Of a stretch of DNA of 64,000 nt, positions 21,646 through 31,689 are shown piece after piece (within the stretch, counting starts at the first letter, position 1; every line of letters begins with the position of its first letter). Below the pieces are notes generated by a model, which had not been told where the DNA came from, did no database searches, and worked only from the letters and a program-made list of their open reading frames with translations. Source of the DNA: Takakia lepidozioides (Eukaryota; Streptophyta; Takakiopsida; Takakiales; Takakiaceae); assembly GCA_030704615.1 (NCBI GenBank), contig CM060731.1, forward strand, positions 63,468,756-63,532,755, given 5' to 3'. Position numbers and translations under genes: made by a program.

Positions 21646-23486
21646 AGGGACAAGAGGTACAATGGGCGGACATAATGTACAACGCACTGGTAGAGGAGAT
21701 GAAAAGATTACAAGGTACTACCGCAAAGTCTCCTATAATAGTGTCTGGCCCAATCATTGCTCAAATAATCCTTGATTCTGGCATACTTAATGCGCAAGAA
21801 AGAAAGGAAATGGGAGTGTTTGAGCCAGCAACAACTGCAATGGAAGAGCAAGGCTCTTCACACAGTGAGGGTGGACTAGCAGGGCAACCTGAGACTAAGA
21901 GGCAGAGACGGGGAAAGACTGTGGTGGCGGATCCACTGGCTTCACGGATTCCGCATGATAATGTTTCCCAAGCTCATGGCCAGGAAGGGGCACAGCAGCA
22001 CAGAGAAATGCTATTACTGGAAGCAGGACCTTCAGAGAGGGAGGAGGAAGTTACTTCTGCATCACAACCATCACAGCCACCTGAACGACTTGTCACAAGG
22101 TCACAAGTTATCCATGCAGCTCAACCAGAAATAATTGATTTGGAAAGTGAAGGGTTAGATATTCCAACTACAGAACAGATAGTGGCAGAAATAGAGAAGG
22201 GGGACCTTCTCTATGAATATTCTGGTCTGGTCAAGGAGACAGAAATCCCAGAGGTGCAACAGTTGCCCAAGGGAAATCCTGAGGTGCATATAATACACAC
22301 ACCTGTGTCGGAGGTACCACAGGCAGAAGGTCATGACACTGTAGCACCGGTGATAGATGAAGTAGTTCAAGAAGAAAATCCGGTGGGACAATGGCCTGAA
22401 TGGTTAGTGAGACATCACACTGTTGAAGATCAGGAGGAACAGCAGCAACCTCACCATGATGACCCTCAACAGGCAATGCTAATGAGTTCCATAGGCAGGA
22501 CACTTAATTTGTTGGGGACTTATGTCAAATCCCATGTTCCAATTACCCAATTGACAGCCTTGAGAGATGAACTCAGGAAGGAGTTTGAGGCTCGACTTGC
22601 CACTGAGTGTGCAAACAAGGTCGATGAAGAGGTCACTCTCAAGATGAAGCAGGACTTGGGAAATACAGAAATGGCTTTGCAATTGGCCAAGGAACAATTG
22701 ATTGAGGCAGGCCTCGCGCAAGACCAGTTGCACGAAGCACATAAGCAACAGCTATACCAAATGCAGGTGCAGCATGAAAGCAAGTTGCAAGAACTGAATG
22801 CACTACATACGGAGTTGCAGACAGTGCATAACAGGATGACGATACAATGTGCTACATTTACAACTATGCTTGACCAATCTACAAAAGAAATAAACAGTCA
22901 AGCGGAAAAATGTACGAAGGCAGAAGAAGAGAATGTTGAGCAAATGAAGCTCATTGTCGATATGAAGAATACAATCTGTCGCAATGAAGATACTTTCAAG
23001 CAATACAGGCAGATTGAAGCTGATCAAGAGAAGCACATCGTGGAGTTGCAACAAACCATCATGGCCAATAGAAATGAAATTGCGGTCAATAACAAGGCTT
23101 GGAAGGAAGCCAATAATCTACTTGCTGCTTATGCGCAATTGGTTGAACCTCAGGCGAAGCGCATGGAGGCTTTACAACAGCAGTTGGAATTGTACAAGCT
23201 AAGAGAGGAGCAAACTCTCAGGGGAACCACAAGCAACTTGGTAGATAACAGCCTTATGCAGGTCTGGTTAGCACAAGGGCCAGTAGAGGGCAAAGCACCA
23301 CGGAAGCTCACCCAAAGCGAGATGAATGAGCTCAGGCTGCAGGTGCAGAACATTGCCACAACTACTATAGACAATGTCTATAGTAGGATAGCAGAGTTAC
23401 AAGAGGATGTAGACGGACTCCAGACTCAAGTGGAAGACCTCACTTCAAACATCGACAAAGAGTCTATATCCCTCAGGAACAGCTAA
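21522..23486 (+). CDS. Extra retrotransposon ORF3, main part, coiled coil
   Basis: The useful part runs from about 21612. It has a helical segment (WADIMYNALVEEMKRLQ), an acidic disordered middle and then, from about 22500 to 23300, a long coiled coil rich in Q, E, K and L (for example MALQLAKEQLIEAGLAQDQL and QEKHIVELQQTIMANRNE). A second heptad stretch closes the protein (IAELQEDVDGLQTQVEDL). No signal peptide, transmembrane segment or enzyme motif is seen, so I do not call it an envelope. The TAA stop (23484-23486) overlaps the ATG of the next ORF by one base (TAATG). Confidence 0.68.
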   Translation: MYQGCVPRVKRGRPGIERSDCIETEPTVFEQILHGEILKGLKGQEVQWADIMYNALVEEMKRLQGTTAKSPIIVSGPIIAQIILDSGILNAQERKEMGVFEPATTAMEEQGSSHSEGGLAGQPETKRQRRGKTVVADPLASRIPHDNVSQAHGQEGAQQHREMLLLEAGPSEREEEVTSASQPSQPPERLVTRSQVIHAAQPEIIDLESEGLDIPTTEQIVAEIEKGDLLYEYSGLVKETEIPEVQQLPKGNPEVHIIHTPVSEVPQAEGHDTVAPVIDEVVQEENPVGQWPEWLVRHHTVEDQEEQQQPHHDDPQQAMLMSSIGRTLNLLGTYVKSHVPITQLTALRDELRKEFEARLATECANKVDEEVTLKMKQDLGNTEMALQLAKEQLIEAGLAQDQLHEAHKQQLYQMQVQHESKLQELNALHTELQTVHNRMTIQCATFTTMLDQSTKEINSQAEKCTKAEEENVEQMKLIVDMKNTICRNEDTFKQYRQIEADQEKHIVELQQTIMANRNEIAVNNKAWKEANNLLAAYAQLVEPQAKRMEALQQQLELYKLREEQTLRGTTSNLVDNSLMQVWLAQGPVEGKAPRKLTQSEMNELRLQVQNIATTTIDNVYSRIAELQEDVDGLQTQVEDLTSNIDKESISLRNS

Positions 23487-24724
23487 TGGCTTCTTATTTA
23501 CAAGCCAGAACTTTGGCTTTTCAGTCTTCACAGGAGGTGCAGGAGATGCCGATGATACAAGAGCCAGTACCACCACCACCACAACAAGTCACTGTACCAG
23601 TAGCTGAACCTGTGGTTACTACAACCACACCACAGCCACCACAGCCACCACAGCCGGAGGTATGGGGCAATGCCGCTTTTAACCCACCTAAAACTCCAGC
23701 TGCAAGGGAGTACAGTAGGGCTATGATTATGCCCTTCAACCAAATTCCCATCATGTTGGATTTGGCTTGGAAAGAATTTAGTCCTCCGCAGTCATTCGCA
23801 CATTACTACCAAATCATGCGTATTTGGCTGCCAGTGGCAACTAGGACTAAAGTTCTTCCGAACAATCGACATATTGAAGATCATCACTTTGCACAATACT
23901 GGCACGAGGCAGGTACCATGTTGAGGGAATTGATTGCTTTCCAGGTTGTACATGAACTCATTTATACCAAGACCAAGGAGATAGCAAGTATTGTCATGGG
24001 GTGCGGGTTATACTACGCTGCTTGTTTTCTGGTACGTTACCACATTGAGCAACAAAAGATGCAAACACGCTTTCTGAGTTATTCCAGTGGAGATCATTGG
24101 GTATTACCTTCGGTGCCACCTCATATGTACCTATATGACCCAAAAGTTATGATGCAAAAGGATTCTCAAATTCGTTCATGGTTTCAAGCGGCCTGGAACC
24201 ATTTGTCAACACAGAAATTCGGCATTGATGACATTTTCTATAAGGGACATGTGGCATGGAAGTACTTGCACGCTGCACCAGTAATTGGTACCCCACTCAC
24301 CTGGACAGACAAGGAGCTCAGTGTCTACACCAATTTTGCTGTTCAGCGGTTACACCAAGTTGTAAAATACAAACTTCCAGACATGGTAGGACAGCATTGT
24401 ATGCCCCAGATGATTCCACAAAAAGTTCGAAAATTAAAACACCTGAGAGGCGATGAGGATTCTGATACAACTGTTTCTTCACCGAATTCTTTTGACATGG
24501 GAGAAGACTATGCAATTCAGATGGCAGAGAAGAAGCGACGGGGGTCTCCTATGCCGGAAAGGTTACCTCGATATCAGCCTCCAGAGGGCCTCACTTATCC
24601 AGGTAGTGATCAACCATCTCCGTCAACCAGAGACAGACCTTGGGCTCGTACACACAGTCCGCCACGAAACTCTCAACGTCAAGAAGGTGCTCACTCACAA
24701 AGGTTTGCTAGTCGAAATCAGTAA
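23486..24724 (+). CDS. Extra retrotransposon ORF4, unknown function
   Basis: 412 codons from the ATG at 23486-23488 to TAA, ending 38 bp before the 3' LTR. Residues 20-60 are P/Q/T-rich (PPPPQQV, PQPPQPPQPEV). The middle 240 residues look folded and rich in aromatics and His (FAHYYQIMRIWLPVATRT, YAACFLVRYHIEQQKMQTRF, FGIDDIFYKGHVAWKYLH). The C-terminus is basic and S/P/R-rich (KKRRGSPMPERLPRYQPP). No transmembrane helix is obvious. The intact frame beside a broken pol is notable. I do not recognise the family; it may be an accessory structural or RNA-binding protein. Confidence 0.7.
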   Translation: MASYLQARTLAFQSSQEVQEMPMIQEPVPPPPQQVTVPVAEPVVTTTTPQPPQPPQPEVWGNAAFNPPKTPAAREYSRAMIMPFNQIPIMLDLAWKEFSPPQSFAHYYQIMRIWLPVATRTKVLPNNRHIEDHHFAQYWHEAGTMLRELIAFQVVHELIYTKTKEIASIVMGCGLYYAACFLVRYHIEQQKMQTRFLSYSSGDHWVLPSVPPHMYLYDPKVMMQKDSQIRSWFQAAWNHLSTQKFGIDDIFYKGHVAWKYLHAAPVIGTPLTWTDKELSVYTNFAVQRLHQVVKYKLPDMVGQHCMPQMIPQKVRKLKHLRGDEDSDTTVSSPNSFDMGEDYAIQMAEKKRRGSPMPERLPRYQPPEGLTYPGSDQPSPSTRDRPWARTHSPPRNSQRQEGAHSQRFASRNQ

Positions 24725-24745
24725 ACCGTGAGGACACGGCTTTTT

Positions 24746-24759
24746 GAGGGGGGAAGGGA
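24746..24759 (+). promoter_or_regulatory. Polypurine tract
   Basis: GAGGGGGGAAGGGA, preceded by a T5 run, stands three bases before the 3' LTR. It is the expected primer for plus-strand DNA synthesis. Confidence 0.85.
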
Positions 24760-24762
24760 TAA

Positions 24763-25724
24763 TGTTAGAGGACTGTCGGGGACTTAGACACTTATACGGG
24801 ATCTGTAGGGTACCCTTAATTTTTGCACAGACTGAGACCAACAGGAGCCTTATGGGTGACAGCAGCGCACTGCAGAGGGGGGTTACACAGCCCGTCACAG
24901 TCGTCACAGCCGACACAGCCAACACAGCCGTCACAGTGGTCACAGCCGATACAGCCAACACAGCCCGTCACAGCCGACACAGCCGACACAGCCCGGCACA
25001 GCCACACAGCCAGTCACAGCCCGACACAGCCAAACACAGTCGCACAGCCAGTCACAGCCCGTCACAGTTTCACACAGCCAGTCACAGCTTGACACAACTG
25101 TCACGATCATAGGGAACGAAGAGTAGGACAGGGAACGACTGTGGGGAACAACACCTGCGAAGGGAACATGTTAGTTCACAAACACGGTTAGTGAGGGAAA
25201 CGGTTAGAACCGCGGAAATGAAGATAAAGGGAGAAACGGGGAATTGAGGGGGATTCGGAGGAGGACTTCTTGGTGATAGAGGAGAGGGGATCGGGCAGAG
25301 ATGGAGAACGGAAGTGAAGATAGAGAGATGATGAGTAGATGCTTGATATATGCAAGGCTGTAATGATATTGTAGAGTAGATTAGAGTCACAATGGCTTCG
25401 GCCTGATACCTGATAAATCATAATCGGATACTTTTACGATACAATCACACTGTGTAGAGAGATCTGAGTGAAGCTGTGGAATGAATGGATGAGTTGATGG
25501 AATCCAATAGATTGATAAAGCAAACTGATACTTAATTATCAATGGTAAGATAGTTAACATGAATACCAAAAGGGAAACAAATAGGAAACACCCCCATGAT
25601 ACACTAGCTGTAGGTCATGACTGATTGTTCTGCGCGGGCTGAGTACTTAGAGATTTCCAACTCTTCAATCTTGGAGTTTCCGCCTCGAATAGCGAAGGGA
25701 TGGGTGAGTAAAAGCCGCGCGACA
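24763..25724 (+). repeat. 3' LTR
   Basis: 962 bp, almost identical to the 5' LTR. It ends GCGCGACA where the 5' copy ends GCGCAACA. The CACAGCC array is at 24885-25090. Target duplication GATAA follows at 25725-25729. Confidence 0.93.
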
Positions 25725-25984
25725 GATAAGTATAGGCACGGAAATGCACGGAAATAGGTTCACTAGACAATGCAGTGAATCACGTCGTAGTGGTGTGGAT
25801 TTAGCCCTCAAATTAGCTTATGCTCTCGTCTTTGTTTGTTTGGCCTCCTCTTGCTACTCCAACATTTTAGATACATATGATTATCCTTTTGTTTGTGCAC
25901 TTTTCATAAATGCGGCTCTCTGTTCGCGCTCACAATCACACTTTTTTTTTCATAGAATATGAATGATGGTCTAAAATATCGATT

Positions 25985-26974
25985 ATGGAGATAATCAAGG
26001 TATTGGTGGTGGTAGCATTGTTCGAATATATGGGTATTAGGGTTAGAGCAGACAATGTGGATGCGCTTCCAGGTTGGATGGGGGAAACATATGTTGTAAA
26101 AAAACTATTGCGAGAGAAATTAAGGTCCAAAGAAGTGGAAGTACATCCTTCTATGAAACTTATCTCCATAGAAGAAAGTTCCAGAGGATTAGATGAGATT
26201 GTCAAAGTAGATCCTTCCGCAGTGGTTCAGTTGTCTTCGAGACCTCGAGTTTTTTTGTACAAAGGATTCATGACGACCGCAGAGTGTGATCATCTAATTT
26301 ATCTTTCTAGAGAAAAACTGGAAGAGTCCACAGACAACGAGTCCGGTGAAAGTGTGGCGAGTGAGCTTCGTACTAGCTCAGGCATGTTCGTGCTCAAGGG
26401 GCAAGACGAAATTAGAAGAAAGGATTGCTACCTGGACCTTCTTGCCAAGTGAAAATGGGGAGGCAACTCAGGTGTTGAGATACAAACTCGGGCAAAAATA
26501 CGAGCCTCACCATGACTATTTTTACGACAAGGTAAACCAAGCCGCTGGCGGCCACCGAACGGCGACAATTCTAATGTACCTCTCCAATGTCATCAAGGGT
26601 GGGGAAACCGTTTTCCTGGAATCAGAGAGCGATGGCGGCCCCAAAGACGATACATGGTCTTCAAGCGCTAAGCGAGGTGTGGCTGTCAAACCTAAAAAAG
26701 GTGATGCTCTACTTTTCTTCAGCTTACTTCCTTTGGGTTCACCGGATTTGTCGAGCTTACATGCAGGGTGTCATGTCCTCGAAGGAGAGAAGTGGTCGGC
26801 CACCAAATGGATACATGTCACCTTCGAGCGAACAAGGCCTAAGGCCGGTAGCTGCGAAAACGAGAACGAGCAGTGCAAAGGCTGGGCCGCACGCAGCGAG
26901 TGCCTCAAGAATAGTGCATGCTCGGTACCCCACAGTGGCCCGGCGCTTGCCGCAAGGCCTGCAAACTTTGCTAA
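25985..26974 (+). pseudogene. Prolyl 4-hydroxylase, intronless frameshifted copy
   Basis: The N-terminus has a short hydrophobic leader (MEIIKVLVVVALFEYMG), typical of ER or Golgi membrane-anchored plant P4Hs. Then come RPRVFLYKGFMTTAECDHLI, RTSSGMFVLKGQDEI and, after a frame change near 26405-26430, ATWTFLPSENGE. The 2-oxoglutarate/Fe(II) motif is intact: HHD in YEPHHDYF, the distal His in SSLHAGC and Lys in KWSATKWIHV. A ShK-like Cys tail starts (CENENEQCKGWAARSEC), but its final CRKACKLC and stop (26972-26974) lie in a third frame, so a second shift sits near 26930-26945. Plant P4H genes usually have several introns. None is present across 990 bp, which suggests a retrocopy. Family role: hydroxylating proline in cell-wall proteins. 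Confidence 0.83.
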
Positions 26975-28198
26975 CTAAGTCAAGGCGTTGTCTTGTCTTG
27001 TTCAATCATTCTCTTTCTTCTTATCGACAAATCAGATGTCAAAAATCATCACATATTGAGCAAGAATACCAGAAGTATTCAACCTTGGAAAGGCATTAGA
27101 GTGGATATCATAAATGCTCCCAATAGCATAAAGATTACTCGTTTTAAAACCTGTGTCTTGGTTTGGCATTGGATGGGGTGAATCCTTATGTCGCAAAATC
27201 TACGAGTTGGTCAACGTGGCCCATCCGTATGCATATAGAACATGATTTTCAAATACTACAACAATGTTGAAATATCTTCCGTTTGGATGGTCAATTAACC
27301 ATCATTGGAAGCCCAATTTTGGTGAGATCAAAATTCTGTTATATGAATGAGTTTTATTGGTTATTGAGACAACCATGTAATTTAAAAAAACCAAAAAATT
27401 ATTTTTAGGGGGAAAACAAATCCCCACAATAACCATAGGGCATAGCACTGAGAGCATGCCACTTATTGTAATTTTCAATACCTCAAAAAAACATCCATCC
27501 TATATAGTATAGTTATACTCAACAACTCACAAGAAAGAAACGTCTTGATGGCAAAGCAAATGATTCTCATAGACAAACATAACAAAGAATAATTATTATT
27601 AGTAAACATAAAAGGTTCACAATGAGTAACAATAGAAATAATGTAAGAACTTAATGCACGCATGCCATTTGATGGCTCCTCCGGCAGCCCCCTATCAAAT
27701 CCTCCTCATCCCCTCTCACCCTGGATTCATTATTATATTCTAGTGACAGCTAAAGGTGGGAAACTAATTTTAGTGTAGAGCAAGGAATAGGGTGCCATAG
27801 TGCCACGTTATGGTCGACACACCATCGTCGTCAGCCACGTCATCACCATAAAATTTTCAAACTGCCTGAACATAAACTGATTCATGAAAATCATTTCTTA
27901 CATCATTGTCAGTCAAGCCATTGTCGTCTACCACATCATTGTTGTCATTTTTTAGGCTGCCCAAAAAAAACTGATTTATGGAAATTCTTTTTTCTATAAG
28001 TTTCTTTTTTTCTTTTGTTTTCTTCACGTATTCTATGTAAATGTTACAACACTTCTAAATATTAATTATGATAAAACACTATACAGAAATCAATGGTATG
28101 TCCAGTTTTTGAAACCCTCATAAGGTTTTGTGTCTCAATTTACTAATATATTACAATACTATATATTTATTTATTTTATATTTTTATTTATTTATTAA
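26975..28198. other. Gene-free region
   Basis: AT-rich flank of the P4H copy. A SINE fragment is annotated separately at 27636-27740. Short repeats of a CATCRTYGTCRTC-type phrase (27800-27960) are visible. The end at 28140-28198 is an A/T-rich tail belonging to the following LINE. No gene is supported. Confidence 0.45.
27636..27740 (-). mobile_element. SINE family S1, truncated copy
   Basis: AATAATGTAAGAACTTAAT and the following GCACGCATG match the same end of the copies at 37105 and (inverted) 46190, then CCCTCTCACCCTGG. The head is missing. Confidence 0.45.
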
Positions 28199-28376
28199 GA
28201 TAACAGGGGCTGTGGCCCTGGATGTGGTTTTATTGAGGAATTATTTGGAAGGAAAAAAATTAAAACCTTCAGAGTGCCACAAGGCTGCCATAAGGTTGTT
28301 CGCACGGAGGTCATGCTAGATAATTGAGAGCAGTAACCGAGAGCTAAGTACGTGCTATAGCCAACTCCCGAAGCCC

Positions 28377-28570
28377 AAGGCCTATAGCCTAGAGATATTG
28401 AGTGACCACTACGAGGCAGTGCCACCATCGTGAGTGTGATTCAAACCAAGTCTAAATAGAACAAAGGCTTATAGCCCAAATCAGGCACAAGAGGGCCTTT
28501 AGCCTAAAAAGTTGAGATACCACCACGAGGCAGTGTCTCCACCGTGAGTCAGATGCAACGCAGCAAGTCT
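28377..28570. repeat. Tandem duplication in the LINE-A 3' UTR
   Basis: Two units of about 80 bp (28377-28455 and 28492-28570) share GGCCTNTAGCCTA, ACCACNACGAGGCAGTG, CACCRTCGTGAGT-like and AAGTCTA blocks. A related GGCACCAGCGTGAGT phrase occurs in LINE-B near 38760. Confidence 0.6.
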
Positions 28571-28794
28571 AGACTGTGTAATTGAGAGGTAGGTGAGAGT
28601 AGCCCTAGGGAGATAGAGGAGAGGGAAAGATAGAACAGAACGGCAAGCAGCCAAGAGAGGCGTGGAGGGATTGGAAGGGGGAGGGGGTAGGCAGAGGAGA
28701 ACTGTAAGCAAGAAGGGGAAGTCAACGGTGGAAGTGGAGCCTCGCTGCTGAAGCTGATCGAACGTGTTTCCAGTTGATCTCCGATCTGTCGAAT

Positions 28795-29862
28795 TCAGGA
28801 GAAGCCGAAGAGGGGGTTTCTGTGTCCCTCCCACGAAGGCGGAATTATGGCTACCAAAATACAGGTGAGGTCACTGGAGTATGTGCAAATGAGCCCATTG
28901 TTGCCCCAGGTGGCCTTGAATGTGTAGATGAGGGCAGGCAGACGCTCTGGTTTCCTGGCCGCCACTGCACACAGAGATGCCCAAGCCTTCTTAGCTGCTA
29001 TTGTTAGATAAAAAAAAACTAGAGACAGTATATGTGTGGCCGAGGTCTCTCCTTTGTTTATGGCCCATGCACAACGGCTTTTCCACAAATTCCAGAGAAC
29101 CGACCATCTTAGAGCCTCAAAAACCGGACAGTCCGAAGCTTTGGATTTTTGCCTCTGGTTGTAGTTAAGAAGGATTGCCAGAGATCCGAAGGCCACGGTT
29201 TCCCAAGACCTGTAGAAGCCTTTAGCCAAAGGCCAAGCAAAAGGGGCCAGACAATGGAGAAGACAGTGCTCAAGGGTTTCAATAGTCTGGTTGGCACAAC
29301 ATTGGCAGAGGAGTGCCTCATTGAAACTTAGAAATTGGCCCACCTTGAGAACCCTATTTGCAACTTGTCATAAAAAAGCACTGATCTTAGCTGGTTTAGT
29401 TTTTTCCCAAATAAGGGACCAGATCCCTTTCCAGTCTTCCTGATTGAAGTTCTCATGACTCCATCTATCCTCCCATTTAGTGGTTAAGGGCTTGGCATTG
29501 AGCATAGCCTTGTAGCCCTTTTTGGCCGAGTAGGAAAGCAGGAGGTGTAGCTCCTCTTGAAAAGCCCACTTCCATTCAGCTGGGTCCAGCTGCAGCAATG
29601 CAAGACTTGAGTTCCCAAAGAGTATGAAATTTTCCTTACTGAGCCAGGTAAGCGTGTCCATTCCTATGGGCACTGATGGATTGAAGGGCTTATCTGGGGT
29701 GGACCAATGGCAAATCCGTGCCGGGCTGGTATTTGTGGATTGGAGTGAGATGGCATCTTGGCTGGTTAGAGAGAGCCGTCCCGAGAGATCGTCTGCCTGG
29801 AACAACGATTGCAGCCTACAGTGTCCATTTTTTGACGTAAATGCGTCATTTTTCCTGTACAT
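28795..29862 (-). pseudogene. LINE-A ORF2 C-terminal zinc-binding domain
   Basis: Two same-domain pieces lie at 29862-29368 and 29343-28795. The first reads HLLLSYSAKKGYKAML, WSHENF and KTKPAKISAFL, then TGA in place of the Trp codon of the family motif, then QVANRVLKVGQFL. The second has LCQCCANQTIETLEHCLLHC, the C-C-H-C zf-RVT pattern of plant LINE ORF2 ends. LINE-B carries the equivalent without the stop (AFLWQVANRVLKVGEWL). The function of the domain is not settled; it is common after the RT of plant L1 elements. Confidence 0.8.
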
Positions 29863-30541
29863 AGTTTGTTGGTTTTGATCTACAATCTTATATTTCTATG
29901 AAATTTCTTAAAAGGGACTCACAACATTGTACCTATCTACATGTAGTATCTACATTCTCAGACTTGCCCCCAAAAACCGTTATCTCTACAAGTGATGGAC
30001 TTTATGAAAAGTCCATAAGCTTTTGTTACAGTCCATACAAAACTTGTTATGGACTCATTATCTATTAGATTTTGTAACATAATTGGAATAAGGGACTTGG
30101 CCCTCCCTTGCTATTATGATAAAGAATCTAGTGTGAGATTTTTTTAATATTTTTACTCATTAAATTAAATTTTATGTACTTTATCAACCTACCAATAACA
30201 GCCATTTTCATAAAGTCCTTTACAATATGAAAACCAAAACACCCCATGAGTTGTCTTCATTAAATACAACTATTTATTATAGATGAAGGGTGGCCCAAGG
30301 TCAAATTTTCAAAAACATGTACTTTTGTGATTATGGTCAAGTTTGGATTACGTCACCGACAACACGTGACGACATATATCCTCCATAACATCTTTATTTT
30401 TCCCATTTGAAATGACAGTATCCCAACAATAGACGTTCCACATGATATAATGCAAGTGAATCCATGTTTTGGGTTTTTTTTCACGATTTTTGTTTTTTTA
30501 TCTTATGTACTTTTATGTAGGCCACATCTTCAACTTTTTTG
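29835..30541. mobile_element. Insertion of about 700 bp inside LINE-A ORF2
   Basis: LINE homology stops at 30535 and resumes at 29834, and TTTTTTG stands at both borders (29828-29834 and 30535-30541) as a possible 7-bp target duplication. The insert is AT-rich, with GGACTTTATGAAAAGTCCAT and scattered ATGGACT words. I see no terminal repeat that would class it. A non-autonomous element is likely. Confidence 0.5.
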
Positions 30542-31447
30542 TCCACTCTTCGTTGCAACTACCCGGAAGTAGAACCCCTTGAGCGAGTCCTGGCCAACTT
30601 CTGAGACATATAGAATTTGTAGGGACTTAGAGTTATGGACAACCCACTGGTTTGGCCGAAGAGGACCAGGGCCAGCTTTGAGAATCAATTCCCAGGAGTC
30701 TGGAATGAATCGAATAATGATAGAGATACCAGATCTAAGACGGTTGGCTCCTAAGGCCATGTAGAGAGATTGAGGGGTGCTCTCCCACAAGTCGTTGACA
30801 GTGGAGATTCCCCTAGTTTCCCAAGCAACCCATCTTTTGGCTGAAGCGCGGTCCTCCATAGAGGGGTTTGGATTGTTGAGGAACAAGTGTTGCCTAAGGG
30901 TTTCTTGAAAAGTGGTGGGCTCTTGTTTCCTCAAGAATGGCCTTAGGCTATTCCAGGACTTCCAAATTGTAGACCAAAGAGGGGAGCCTATGGACTTGTG
31001 ATTAAAACCTTGAAGGAGCCAGCGGCTTGACTGTTGCCATTGAACCTGCTGCAGAGGGGTAGAGGAGGATATAGTGGAAGAGACCATGAGCTTCCACCAG
31101 CCTCCTTCTGGACCAATGAATCTTGGAATCCATTTCCCTAGAAGAGCCTTGATTTGCGTAGCTGGATCAAGAACACCTAGACCTCCCATCTTTTTGGGGA
31201 GACATATTTGGGCCCAAGACACTTGAGGTCTTTTGTTTTGTGAGGAGGAAGAGCCCCCCCAGATAAAGTTCCTAATCAGTCTTCTGACTTCTTTGATAAT
31301 TTTGGATTCAGGACCCCAGGTGGAAGCAAAGTACCAAATACTTGCTAGTATGATTTGATTAGCCACTAGTGCCCTACCTGTGATAGAAAGGTGGCATGAT
31401 CCCCAGTATGCAAGGTGGCGCTTCAGTTTTTGAATCGTTGGCTCCAT
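30530..31447 (-). pseudogene. LINE-A ORF2, region after the RT palm
   Basis: 305 open codons. They include KLKRHLAYWGSCHLSITGRA, LIRNFIWGG, VSWAQICLPKKMGGLGVLDP and LLGKWIPRFIGPEGGWWK. These match LINE-B 40558-39572 in order and spacing (SWSQICLPKKQGGLGIIDP, LLGKWIPRFMGPEGGWWK). The frame is cut at the low end by the 700-bp insertion. Confidence 0.8.
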
Positions 31448-31689
31448 CCTCTGTTCCTCAGTCAGGTTGATGCCGAATGTGCGTCCCAGTAGTGTGGTGG
31501 GCTCCCCTTTTTTAAGCCATTGCAGGCCAAGATGCAGCTGCCCCCAGGTAGGAGAGGTACCAATGGTTGATTTTGAGGTGTCTCCTAGAAGTAAGGCTTT
31601 GGTCTTGGCCCAGTTGACCCTGAACCCAAAGACACTACAGAATTGGGCGAGCGTGGATTCTGCAGCTGCTAAGGAGGAGCAGCCTGCCT

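Larger units (their letters stand above)
12513..25724 (+). mobile_element. Ty3/gypsy LTR retrotransposon, Athila/Tat-like, with extra ORFs
   Basis: A complete 13.2-kb insertion. LTRs lie at 12513-13475 and 24763-25724, with TG...CA ends. The 5-bp target duplication GATAA occurs at 12508-12512 and 25725-25729. A primer-binding site follows the 5' LTR and a purine tract precedes the 3' LTR. The internal order is ORF1, gag, protease, RT, RNase H, integrase, repeat array, then extra ORFs. The protease motif IDGGSGVNI, the RT box FLDDFSVYS and the absence of a chromodomain after integrase fit the non-chromovirus Athila/Tat side of Ty3/gypsy. By eye the LTRs differ at three places: 12603 against 24853, one G in the run at 12998-13003, and 13472 against 25721. 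That implies recent insertion. The coding region nonetheless carries many frameshifts and a nonsense codon. Confidence 0.93.

Noticed and set aside
22155-23374. Antisense frames opposite the coiled-coil ORF
   Set aside because: Shadow frames of a Q/E/L-rich coding strand; Cys/Leu/Ser-rich and without motifs.
20533-24724. ORF3 and ORF4 considered as a retroviral envelope
   Set aside because: No signal peptide, transmembrane helix or fusion-type segment seen; the proteins look soluble, one a coiled coil.
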